Source: UBA3064 sp023258775
GTDB lineage: Bacteria > Pseudomonadota > Gammaproteobacteria > Burkholderiales > Burkholderiaceae_E
NCBI GenBank assembly: GCA_044355655.1
Contig: JBIKXS010000041.1
Location: 1-27,569, forward strand
Reading direction: 5' to 3'
Length of the DNA stretch: 27,569 nt
Under the pieces are notes generated by a model. It saw nothing but the letters and a program-made list of their open reading frames with translations. It did not search any database and had not been told where the DNA came from. Position 1 is the first letter of the stretch. Every line of letters starts with the position of its first letter. The position numbers and the translations under genes were made by a program. Positions 6,671-14,386 of this stretch are shown here, in pieces.

Positions 6671-7821
6671 ATCAAAAGTATCTTGCATTACTACTTGTGA
6701 CGATCGCACTTGCGTCCTGTACTGAACAAACCGAGACGCCGAAAGCTCCAAGCTCCCCCGTCTATCAACGCGGTGGTCTTCACTATCCGGAACAGCATCC
6801 GCAATTGAAGCTCCTTGCACTAAGTCCGGTTCGTCAAGCACAGGTTGAAAAAATTGAACTACCGGCACGTTTGGTTTGGAACGAAGAGAAAACTCAACGC
6901 GTATACAGCGCATTTTCTGGGCGAGTTGGTATTATCAGCGTGGACCTTGGCCAACAAGTCAGCACAGGGCAAGTACTTGCCAAACTGTCCTCCCCCGAAT
7001 TTGGGGCCGCACAGTCTGAAGCACAACGTGCGCAGGCCGATCTAATTCTCGCAAGACAAACCAATGAAAGACAACAGAAACTTTTTGAAATCGGCGTTAT
7101 TGCACGCAAGGAACTCGATCAGTCGAATGCTGAACTCAAGCGAAACGAAGCTGCATTTGAACTCGCACAAAATCGTATAAAAATTTATGAAAATCCTTCC
7201 GCAATCAATCTTGAGCTTGCATTACGCGCGGCACTGAATGGCGTTGTGGTTGAGCGCAACATTAATCCCAGCCAGGAATTACGCCCTGACTTGAATCAAG
7301 CGCCGCTCTTTGTTATTTCTGATCCAACAAGCTTGTGGTTGCAAATCGACGCACAAGAGCGCGACCTTGCAAGTTTAAGTCCTGGCAGTGCCATTGACGT
7401 CAAGGTTAGCGCGCTTGGTGATCGGGTTTATCCCGCAAGATTGTCGGTTGTTGGCGAACAAATTGATCCAGTGACGCGAAGTATTAAACTTCGCGCTATC
7501 GTCAGCAACCTCGACCGATCGCTTAAAAGCGAAATGCTCGCTAAGGCGGTTTACCAAAAGCAAAGTAAAGGTCTGCTGGAGGTACCGTCGGCTGCAGTTT
7601 TTTTGCGCGGCAAGCAGCATGCCGTATTTGTTGCCGTGAGTTCGGCCAGCTTTGAACTACGCGAAGTGGATGTAGCAGAACTTGGTACGGATCGAACACT
7701 GATCCGAACGGGACTCAAAGAAGGCGAGCAAGTCGTCACGCAAAACGCGCTGCTCTTGCTAAGAGAAATCAAATTTGCTGAGGACAGCGCGAATGTGAAC
7801 CCGATGAAGGGCAAGCCATGA
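6664..7821 (+). CDS. czcB: CzcB-like periplasmic membrane-fusion lipoprotein
   Basis: A 385-residue RND adaptor linking the inner-membrane pump to the outer-membrane factor. The N-terminus has a lipoprotein signal with lipobox LASC, so it should be lipid-anchored at Cys 19. A barrel-sandwich half (around VYSAFSGRVGIISVDLGQQVSTGQ) leads into a helical hairpin (about 115-175, QRAQADLILARQ to the NEAAFELAQ region). The second lipoyl half and beta-barrel domain follow, ending with a typical GLKEGEQVVTQNALLLL segment. No His-rich metal-binding N-terminus is present, unlike CzcB of Cupriavidus. The gene overlaps the pump gene by 4 bp (ATGA). Confidence 0.88.
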   Translation: MLNQKYLALLLVTIALASCTEQTETPKAPSSPVYQRGGLHYPEQHPQLKLLALSPVRQAQVEKIELPARLVWNEEKTQRVYSAFSGRVGIISVDLGQQVSTGQVLAKLSSPEFGAAQSEAQRAQADLILARQTNERQQKLFEIGVIARKELDQSNAELKRNEAAFELAQNRIKIYENPSAINLELALRAALNGVVVERNINPSQELRPDLNQAPLFVISDPTSLWLQIDAQERDLASLSPGSAIDVKVSALGDRVYPARLSVVGEQIDPVTRSIKLRAIVSNLDRSLKSEMLAKAVYQKQSKGLLEVPSAAVFLRGKQHAVFVAVSSASFELREVDVAELGTDRTLIRTGLKEGEQVVTQNALLLLREIKFAEDSANVNPMKGKP

Positions 7822-10800
7822 AAAGGCTGGTTGACTACGCCTTGCGCGAGCCTGTTTTTATCATCCTGGGCATCTTACTTTTCGTATTCGCAGGTTCGAT
7901 TGCCTTTAAAAATCTCTCAGTCGAAGCCTTTCCTGATGTCACTGACAGTCAAGTCACGGTGATAGCACTTTATCCCGGTCGAGCAGCGGAAGAAGTTGAA
8001 AAACAGGTCAGTCTCCAAATTGAAGTAGCGCTATCGGGTTTACCCCACGCGGTAAGGGTTTTTTCTCACACCCAATTCGGTCTTTCGTTCACGGTCATTA
8101 CCTATGATGACGATGCAGAAATTCATACCGCACGCCAACAAGTCGCCGAGCGCTTGCGGGGTTTGCCACTACCAGATGGCGTTGAGATTCGCATGGCCCC
8201 GGTCGCAACACCAGTGGGCGAAATTATGCGCTATCGATTACGCGGTGACGGACGCTCAACAACTGACTTACGAACGCTGCAAGATTGGGCTGTCGAGCGC
8301 AGCCTCAGGCAAGTCCCAGGAGTTGCCGACGTGGTGTCCATGGGTGGTTTCATCAAGCAATATGAGCTCAGACCCGATACTGAAAAGCTGAGAGCGCACC
8401 GCCTTACCTATCAGAACCTTCAAGAGGCCCTTGCCCGTGGGAATTCGAATGCAGGGGGGAGTTATGTTGCACAAGGAACCCAGCAATATGCCATCCGAGG
8501 TATTGGCTTGCTAAGTTCTGCAGAGGAAATCGGTCAAATTGTTGTCGCAACACGCCCCGGAGGGACACCGATACTGATTCGTGATCTGGCTGAGATTCAT
8601 GTTGGCGCGCTGCCAAGACTTGGAACAGTAGGGCAAGATTATGATGACGATATCGTTACAGGTATTGTTATTATGCGTCGCGGCGAGAACCCGAGTGTTG
8701 TTCTCGCATCGGTTAAGCAAAAAATTACTGAACTCAACGAGCGAGGACTACCTGAGGGCGTGCAAATTGAGCCCTTTTACGACCGTACATGGCTGATGGA
8801 CAAAACACTCAAGACAGTGTTTCGGAATCTCCTTGAGGGCGCCCTACTCGTCTCACTGGTGCTCTACATTTTCTTGTCGAATTTACGCGCTAGTCTGGCG
8901 GTTGTGGTCGTGATTCCGCTCGCTTTACTCGCCACCTTTCTTGGCTTAAAAATCATGGGCGTGCCCGCCAATCTGCTGAGCCTTGGCGCGATGGACTTCG
9001 GAATTATCGTCGACGGTGCGGTCATCGTGATCGAAAATATTATGCACCGGCTGGCGATGCGAGGTGAAAATATGAGCGATGAAGAACGCCGCGAGGCGAT
9101 CGCACAGGCTACACATGAAGTAGGCAGACCAACACTTTTTTCCATGCTGATTATTATCGCGGCACACATTCCAATTTTTGCCTTGCAACGACATGAAGGC
9201 CGGATCTTCCAACCCATGGCCTTATCGGTGACCGCAGCGCTGATCGGTGCGCTCATCGTCTCGCTGACACTGGTTCCCCTGCTTGCTCACTGGATGCTGA
9301 GGCGTGGCCTTCCGCATGATGACAACAAGCTGGTCAAGCAGTGCAAATCACTTTACAGCCCCGTGCTCGATTGGGCACTCCAACAACGAAAAATTGTTGT
9401 CGGGCTCGCACTTGCGGCATTCGCAGGGTCCTGTCTGGTAGCCACCCGATTGGGCACCGAGTTCTTACCAGAGCTTAACGAAGGGACGATTTGGGTAAAT
9501 CTGCGATTACCTTCAAGCGTTTCAAATCCTGAAGCGACAAGAATCCTCCAGGAAGTGCGAAGCACGCTGTTATTAATCCCAGAAGTTCGGACAACCGTAT
9601 CAAAAGCCGGACAACCAGAAGATGGCACCGATCCAAAAACGATCAGTATGGCGGAGGTTTTCGTCGACTTAAAACCTCCCCAGAGCTGGCGTCAGGGATT
9701 AAGTCGCGAGCAACTGATCTTAGAAATGGAAAGAGCAGTGTCTGCACTTCCTGGTATGGAGCCCACCTTCTCAATGCCTATTCGCGACAACGTTCTTGAA
9801 TCAATATCGCAAATTGATGGGCAAATCGTCGTGAAAGTCTCTGGTGAGGATTTAAAAGTTCTCAAGGAAGTGACCGAAGCCATCGAAACACAAATACGCC
9901 AGGTTCGCGGCGTTCAGCGCGCTGAAATCGACCGTCAGGGCGATGTTCCTCAGTTGCTAATCCGTATCAAGCGCGAGGAAGCGGCACGCTACGGTCTTAA
10001 TGTTGGGGATATCCAAGATGTTATCGAAGCTGCGCTTGCAGGCAAGCCTGTGACTCAGCTTTGGGAGGGCGAACGACGCTTTGATGTGGTCATCCGACTT
10101 GCAGCACATCAACGCACGCTTGCTGAGCTTGCCGATATTCCTATTCCGCGGCCCGACGGGGGTTACATCAGTCTTGGCCGCGTTAGCCAAATCGAAGAGG
10201 TCAGTGGCGCCATGAACATTGCGAGAGAGGCGGGGCGGCGGACCATGGCGATTGGCATCTTCATCCGTGGTCGGGATATGGGATCAGTTGTTGCCGATAT
10301 GCAAAAACTCGTTAAACAACATGTGAAAATTCCAGCAAATTATCAGGTCAACTGGTCCGGTGAGTTTGAAAATCAAGAGCGTGCGATGAAGCGCCTGGCC
10401 TTGGTCGTTCCTTTATCACTGCTCTTAATTTTTGTCCTTCTTTTTGATGCTTTTTCCTCTCTTAAAAAAGCATTGTTGATTTTGGTCAACATACCCCTTG
10501 CCCTTATCGGTGGTTTTGTGGCTCTTTGGATTTTCCACATCCCGTTGTCAGTTTCAGCGGCCATCGGTTTTATTGCGCTTTCTGGGCAGGCTGTCTTAAA
10601 TGGCGTGGTGATGTTGTCGGTGTTTCAACAGCTCGAGGACCAGGGGCTAGCCCTGCTGGATGCCATAAGAGCCGGCGCCATGCAGCGTTTGCGAACAGTC
10701 TTGATGACAGCAATGCTCGCCGCGTTGGGACTGCTGCCCATGGCGCTCAGCCGAGATATCGGCGCTGAAACCCAAAGGCCACTCGCCTTGGTCGTGATCG

Positions 10801-10901
10801 GCGGACTTGTCAGCGCCACCCTGCTCACGCTCATCGTACTACCGGTACTTTATGCGACCTGGTTTGAGCAACGCGCCTCCCAGGCACTAAGCCAAGGATG
10901 A
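7818..10901 (+). CDS. czcA: CzcA-like HME-RND heavy-metal efflux pump
   Basis: An inner-membrane RND transporter of 1027 residues, the proton-driven engine of the CBA complex. The first membrane helix (about 12-30) precedes a large periplasmic porter domain, TM2-6 fall at about 340-490, then a second porter domain and TM8-12 at about 865-1015. TM4 carries DFGIIVDGAVIVIEN with D393, D399 and E406, matching the spacing of the proton-relay and metal residues of CzcA-type (divalent cation) HME pumps and differing from the Cu/Ag type. Length is close to CzcA (1063). Zn, Co, Cd or Ni is the likely substrate; the exact ion cannot be told from sequence. It is the last gene of the operon, followed two bases later by a 19-bp tandem array. 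Confidence 0.92.
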   Translation: MKRLVDYALREPVFIILGILLFVFAGSIAFKNLSVEAFPDVTDSQVTVIALYPGRAAEEVEKQVSLQIEVALSGLPHAVRVFSHTQFGLSFTVITYDDDAEIHTARQQVAERLRGLPLPDGVEIRMAPVATPVGEIMRYRLRGDGRSTTDLRTLQDWAVERSLRQVPGVADVVSMGGFIKQYELRPDTEKLRAHRLTYQNLQEALARGNSNAGGSYVAQGTQQYAIRGIGLLSSAEEIGQIVVATRPGGTPILIRDLAEIHVGALPRLGTVGQDYDDDIVTGIVIMRRGENPSVVLASVKQKITELNERGLPEGVQIEPFYDRTWLMDKTLKTVFRNLLEGALLVSLVLYIFLSNLRASLAVVVVIPLALLATFLGLKIMGVPANLLSLGAMDFGIIVDGAVIVIENIMHRLAMRGENMSDEERREAIAQATHEVGRPTLFSMLIIIAAHIPIFALQRHEGRIFQPMALSVTAALIGALIVSLTLVPLLAHWMLRRGLPHDDNKLVKQCKSLYSPVLDWALQQRKIVVGLALAAFAGSCLVATRLGTEFLPELNEGTIWVNLRLPSSVSNPEATRILQEVRSTLLLIPEVRTTVSKAGQPEDGTDPKTISMAEVFVDLKPPQSWRQGLSREQLILEMERAVSALPGMEPTFSMPIRDNVLESISQIDGQIVVKVSGEDLKVLKEVTEAIETQIRQVRGVQRAEIDRQGDVPQLLIRIKREEAARYGLNVGDIQDVIEAALAGKPVTQLWEGERRFDVVIRLAAHQRTLAELADIPIPRPDGGYISLGRVSQIEEVSGAMNIAREAGRRTMAIGIFIRGRDMGSVVADMQKLVKQHVKIPANYQVNWSGEFENQERAMKRLALVVPLSLLLIFVLLFDAFSSLKKALLILVNIPLALIGGFVALWIFHIPLSVSAAIGFIALSGQAVLNGVVMLSVFQQLEDQGLALLDAIRAGAMQRLRTVLMTAMLAALGLLPMALSRDIGAETQRPLALVVIGGLVSATLLTLIVLPVLYATWFEQRASQALSQG

Positions 10902-10903
10902 GG

Positions 10904-11036
10904 AATCGACCGAGTGCCCTTTAATCGACCGAACACCTGTTAATCGAGCGAGCGCCCTTTTATCGACCGAGCACCATTTATTTGAGCGAGCGCCGTTTAA
11001 TCGAGCGAGCGCGCGTTAATCAAGGGAGGACGTGAG
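10904..11036. repeat. Seven-copy 19-bp tandem repeat
   Basis: Seven adjoining units of exactly 19 bp run from 10904 to 11036, beginning two bases after the czcA-like stop codon. Units 1, 3 and 6 read AATCGACCGAGTGCCCTTT, AATCGAGCGAGCGCCCTTT and AATCGAGCGAGCGCGCGTT. A core close to TCGAsCGAGCrCC is conserved and the last unit is the most degenerate. The period is not a multiple of three, and no spacers separate the units, so this is neither coding nor CRISPR. It could be an iteron-type protein-binding array, a variable-number repeat, or part of the 3' untranslated region of the efflux mRNA. Confidence 0.85.
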
Positions 11037-11132
11037 TATTCCCAGCCAGGGCATCGGTAAAATGCCACAGTAAGTGTTAACCCTTACTTTTGTTTACGCA
11101 CAAAAACTTACGTTTCCGAGCATAATACAACT

Positions 11133-11187
11133 GTTCACTGACGGTGAACTTCCCAATTTAATATCTCCCTTCGGGGAGATTTTTTTT
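11133..11187 (+). terminator. Hairpin followed by a UUCG Rho-independent terminator
   Basis: ATCTCCC (11163-11169) and GGGAGAT (11174-11180) form a 7-bp stem closed by the very stable TTCG loop, followed by seven T residues (11181-11187). A second stem, GTTCAC/GTGAAC, lies just upstream at 11133-11149, and CATAAT (11121-11126) could be a -10 box. The terminator ends either the efflux operon with a 260-nt tail carrying the 19-bp array, or a small RNA of about 55 nt. Confidence 0.75.
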
Positions 11188-11239
11188 GCGGGGTAAATGA
11201 TGAGACCATAGCGTTCAGCTAGGCTTTTTAAGTCTCACC

Positions 11240-12967
11240 ATGTTTATCCTCGAATCGGTCAAGTCTTCTGCGCAGCAGGCTATCGGCGGGCAATTCCGTA
11301 CGGTAACCCTTGGACTTATCTTCAGCCTGACTTATGTCCTGGTCGATCGGATGAGCTACATCCATCCGATTGGCGACCTGAACATTACACCTTGGAACCC
11401 ACCCGCGGCGCTGCAAGTGCTGTTTCTGTCCATCATGGGTCATCGTTGGTTCCTTTGGGTTTACCTCAGCCTTTGCTGTAGCGATATGCTAGTGCGGCAT
11501 TCAGACCTAGGTGCAGCATCAGTTTGGCTTGGCAACCTCTTGCTGGTCGCCTGCTACACACTTATTTCGCTGAGCCTTCGAGCCGCTTATCGTGGGGTAC
11601 CGCGGCTAGCTTCAAGAAAAGCTGTTGCGATGCTTTGCTTAATCTTGCTTGCAGGTGCTATGTGTACAGCGCTGGCTTATGTCAGTCTGCAAACCTTATT
11701 GGGGCCTTTGCGTCCAGGCGAATACAGCAATGCCCTTTTTAGATTCTTTGTTGGTGATTTATTGGGCATGCTTGTGTTGCTGCCGCTTGGATTTTTACTG
11801 GTTCAACCAACAACCCGAGACCAAATCCTGGCGATGTTTCAGACGCCAAGCTTCTGGGTTTTGGCAGCCTTACTTGGTCTGTGCTTATCTGTCATTTTAA
11901 TGCTGCCCGATGATCTTCGGGTTCGGTATTTTTTTCCTTTGTTTTTCGCCATGGGTTTGATGGCCGCTGCGCACTCGCTCTCAGGGGCAGCAATGACCTC
12001 AAATTTGATACAAATTCCATTGGTCATCAGCAGCGCTCATAGTGGTGGCTCGCCCGAGCTACTTCTTGAGTTGCAAATTATGATGCTAACTCTGCATTTA
12101 ACCGGTCTCATCATTGGAACACTTGTCGATGAGCGCGTTCGCACCCAAGAACGGCTTCAAGATAGCCTGCAGCTCGCCGCCGCTGGCGAGCTCGCTGGCT
12201 CACTCGCCCACGAATTGCATCAACCGCTTAATGCGCTTAATGCGTACGCAGAATCTGCGATTCTGCAGGCAGAACATATTCGACTTGAGCGACACCGCCA
12301 GATCGATGCGGCGTCGCAGCCAAGCACGCCAGCTCACAGCGACCAGCCAAAGGACTCGATTTTTAGCAGCGGCTTAGAGCTCGAGAGGACCCTCGGGCTG
12401 ATCGCTGATGAAACACAGCGAGCCTCCGGCATTGTTAGAAGCCTTAGAACTTTCTTCACCTCAGGGGCAGCATCGATCAGTGAGGTTGACCCGATCCAGC
12501 TTTGTTTGGATAGCCTCAAACGACTCGAGTCGATTGCTAAAACGAGCGAAGTCAAGCTGTTATGCAGTAGTCTTGGGACCGTCCCCAAGATTTATGTTGA
12601 CGAAGTCCAATTGGGCACCGCGATCACAAACCTCATCAAGAACGCAATTCAAGCGTCCTCAGGTTCACAGCGAGTCGAAGTTAGGGTGTCAAGGAGCAGT
12701 CAGACGCTCCTGGAAATTCGAGTCATTGACGAGGGCCCACGTCTGGCAATAGACGAAGTTGATCAACTCTTCAGGCCCTTCGTAAGCGGAAAAAAGGACG
12801 GTTTGGGTTTAGGCTTGTCGATCAGCCGCTCATTGATCGAAAATAATGGCGGTACACTCGACTACGAAAGCACCCCTGAAAAGTGCTTTGTTATCAAGCT
12901 CTACTTGGAGGATCACCGAAGTGACGAACACCTCGGCAGCACCCGCCCGTCTGGTATGCATCGTTGA
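11240..12967 (+). CDS. MASE1-domain sensor histidine kinase
   Basis: A 575-residue membrane kinase. The N-terminal 300 residues hold about eight hydrophobic segments with MASE1-like features, including NITPWNPPAAL at about 48-58 and WLGNLLLVACY at about 96-106. MASE1 is an integral-membrane sensory domain of unknown ligand. The transmitter follows with the H-box SLAHELHQPLNAL (His about 324), the N-box NLIKNAIQAS and the G2 region GLGLGLSISRSL. The G1 box reads DEGPRL where DxGxG is usual, so one Gly is replaced by Arg. The H-box and the long insert after it resemble the FixL/NtrB kinase class. The 3' end overlaps the FixJ-like regulator by 47 bp, so the two form an operon. Its stimulus is unknown. 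Confidence 0.85.
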   Translation: MFILESVKSSAQQAIGGQFRTVTLGLIFSLTYVLVDRMSYIHPIGDLNITPWNPPAALQVLFLSIMGHRWFLWVYLSLCCSDMLVRHSDLGAASVWLGNLLLVACYTLISLSLRAAYRGVPRLASRKAVAMLCLILLAGAMCTALAYVSLQTLLGPLRPGEYSNALFRFFVGDLLGMLVLLPLGFLLVQPTTRDQILAMFQTPSFWVLAALLGLCLSVILMLPDDLRVRYFFPLFFAMGLMAAAHSLSGAAMTSNLIQIPLVISSAHSGGSPELLLELQIMMLTLHLTGLIIGTLVDERVRTQERLQDSLQLAAAGELAGSLAHELHQPLNALNAYAESAILQAEHIRLERHRQIDAASQPSTPAHSDQPKDSIFSSGLELERTLGLIADETQRASGIVRSLRTFFTSGAASISEVDPIQLCLDSLKRLESIAKTSEVKLLCSSLGTVPKIYVDEVQLGTAITNLIKNAIQASSGSQRVEVRVSRSSQTLLEIRVIDEGPRLAIDEVDQLFRPFVSGKKDGLGLGLSISRSLIENNGGTLDYESTPEKCFVIKLYLEDHRSDEHLGSTRPSGMHR

Positions 12968-13547
12968 CGATGACCCGGCGGTAAGAGACTCGTTAGCCCT
13001 CATGCTCGGCTTGAAGGGCTTTGATTGCCGGGTCTTTGACAGCGCAGAGCACTTTCTGAAGATGCCGCCTTCGCGTGCCTGTTGCCTTATTCTTGATCTT
13101 AGAATGAGTGGTATGACGGGACTTGAGTTGCAGGAAAGGCTGTCTAGCTTGCCGATTCGTTATGAAGTGATTTTTTTGTCTGCTTTCGCCGATACCCATG
13201 TGATGCGGCAAGCTTTTTTAAATCAGGCCGCAGATTTTTTGGAAAAGCCTGTGGTCATCAAACATTTACTCGCAGCGCTGGAACGCTCTTTTTCGCGACT
13301 TGATCAATCCAATCAATCACAGGCCAATGAGCAATTACATGAGGCCCTAACCCCGCGTGAACGCGAGGTCCTTGAGGCAGTTGCCAAGGGCCTTAATCAT
13401 CGAGAAATCGGTGAGGCACTTGGTATCAGCCCCAGGACTGTCGAGGTCCATAAGGCTCGAATCATGGCCAAATTTGATGTGAAAAGCGTTGCGGAACTTT
13501 TAAGGCTTGTATTGCGGGGGGATCGCCCCAAACAGCGAGCCAGCTAA
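12921..13547 (+). CDS. FixJ/LuxR-family response regulator
   Basis: A 208-residue regulator. The receiver domain (about 10-125) has the acidic cluster DDD at 16-18, phospho-acceptor D59 in LILDLRMSGM, and the FLEKPV lysine. A LuxR-type helix-turn-helix follows (about 140-200: LTPREREVLEAVAKGL, then EIGEALGISPRTVEVHKARIMAKF). I chose the GTG at 12921 because GGAGG lies 9 nt upstream; it overlaps the kinase gene by 47 bp in another frame. It should be phosphorylated by the MASE1 kinase. Its targets are unknown; the repeats and palindrome in the following gap (13598-13732) are candidates. Confidence 0.9.
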   Translation: MTNTSAAPARLVCIVDDDPAVRDSLALMLGLKGFDCRVFDSAEHFLKMPPSRACCLILDLRMSGMTGLELQERLSSLPIRYEVIFLSAFADTHVMRQAFLNQAADFLEKPVVIKHLLAALERSFSRLDQSNQSQANEQLHEALTPREREVLEAVAKGLNHREIGEALGISPRTVEVHKARIMAKFDVKSVAELLRLVLRGDRPKQRAS

Positions 13548-13597
13548 GCAATAAAAACTCGCGCCCTGACTTTTTTTGACGCACACAGATTTCCTGG

Positions 13598-13645
13598 ATA
13601 GCACCTACCCCTACCAATAGCACCTCCTCCTACTCTAATAGCACC
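13598..13645. repeat. Three spaced copies of ATAGCACC
   Basis: ATAGCACC occurs at 13598-13605, 13617-13624 and 13638-13645 (19- and 21-bp periods), with pyrimidine-rich spacers. An imperfect hairpin GCCCCC/GGGGGC follows at 13646-13666. The array lies in the 308-bp gap between the FixJ-like regulator and the next operon and could be a regulator-binding array or a transcript-end structure. Confidence 0.55.
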
Positions 13646-13714
13646 GCCCCCCGTACTTTAGGGGGCTTGCGACATTGCAAGCAATCAGCGATCATCCGCA
13701 TCGAGTGTGCGTTC

Positions 13715-13732
13715 ACCTTCAATGTTGAAGGT
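13715..13732. promoter_or_regulatory. 18-bp palindrome, candidate operator
   Basis: ACCTTCAA and TTGAAGGT flank TG, giving perfect 8-bp arms. It lies about 125 bp upstream of the small membrane protein/K+ channel operon. The form resembles dimeric regulator sites (for example MerR-type dyads), but no clearly spaced -35/-10 pair surrounds it. Function is inferred only from symmetry and position. Confidence 0.45.
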
Positions 13733-13855
13733 CAATAACGTTCAAATGGCTTGACCGTGCGCTGATGCGCGGATCAGTCGACAAGAACGTATGCTCATGG
13801 GAAAAACACTGTCAGTGCGGAATTCGGAGCCTATTTGGCTCTGCAAGGAGCTATC

Positions 13856-14386
13856 TTGCAACAAGACCGCACAAAACATTTCACGTCGGTAGACGCTTTA
13901 TTTTTGCTTTTTTTACTATCGGCCCTGATTGGTGTTGCCCTCATCGGTCACCTCGCCTACAGAGAGGGTCTTAAAACCGAGGCTGCAAAGGCTAATGCAG
14001 CGATACTTAAGGACTGGTTCGACCAGCTCGATGCCTTATCTGCCAAAGGTCAGCAAAGCCAATTAGAGGACTGTCGTGACGACGGTGAAAAAACTTGGGA
14101 GGGATGTCAGGCGGCACTCTTGGGTGAGCAAGGCCCGTTGAAGTCGGCGAAAAATCCTTTTGATGCAAATCAGGCTGTGATCGGGCAAAAGTGCGACCGG
14201 ACCGACCTCAATACACGAGGCTTAGTCGTGATTGAAAAAGGAACTCCTGCCCCTCCGGGAGCCCCGCCTGCGATCAGCTTTGGGCCCATGGAAACCGGCG
14301 AAAAACTCTCTAAAGACCTGCCGCTTCGCATCATGGTCTGCGATAAGGGCGCTTATGCGTTAAAGGTCGCCGAGGTTAAACTGTGA
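13856..14386 (+). CDS. Membrane-anchored Cys-containing hypothetical protein, partner gene of the K+ channel
   Basis: A 176-residue protein with one hydrophobic helix (about 13-34) near the N-terminus, then an amphipathic Ala/Lys-rich helix and a soluble domain, probably periplasmic, with four cysteines (about C73, C84, C113, C162) that could form two disulfides. A Pro/Gly-rich turn lies at about 129-139. I chose the TTG at 13856 because AAGGAG lies 6 nt upstream; a TTG seven codons earlier is weaker. The stop overlaps the GTG start of the channel gene by 4 bp, so the two are translationally coupled. I do not recognise the family. A role as an accessory or sensing subunit of the channel is inference from the coupling alone. 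The short hydrophobic helix followed by a long helix weakly recalls pilin-like proteins, but no prepilin cleavage site is present. Confidence 0.7.
   Translation: MQQDRTKHFTSVDALFLLFLLSALIGVALIGHLAYREGLKTEAAKANAAILKDWFDQLDALSAKGQQSQLEDCRDDGEKTWEGCQAALLGEQGPLKSAKNPFDANQAVIGQKCDRTDLNTRGLVVIEKGTPAPPGAPPAISFGPMETGEKLSKDLPLRIMVCDKGAYALKVAEVKL

Noticed and set aside
10904..11036. CRISPR array
   Set aside because: The 19-bp units adjoin one another without unique spacers, and no cas genes are present.
13606..13612. TACCCCT as a NarL-type heptamer site
   Set aside because: Only one copy matches the heptamer consensus, with no partner site and no nitrate genes nearby, so it is likely chance.
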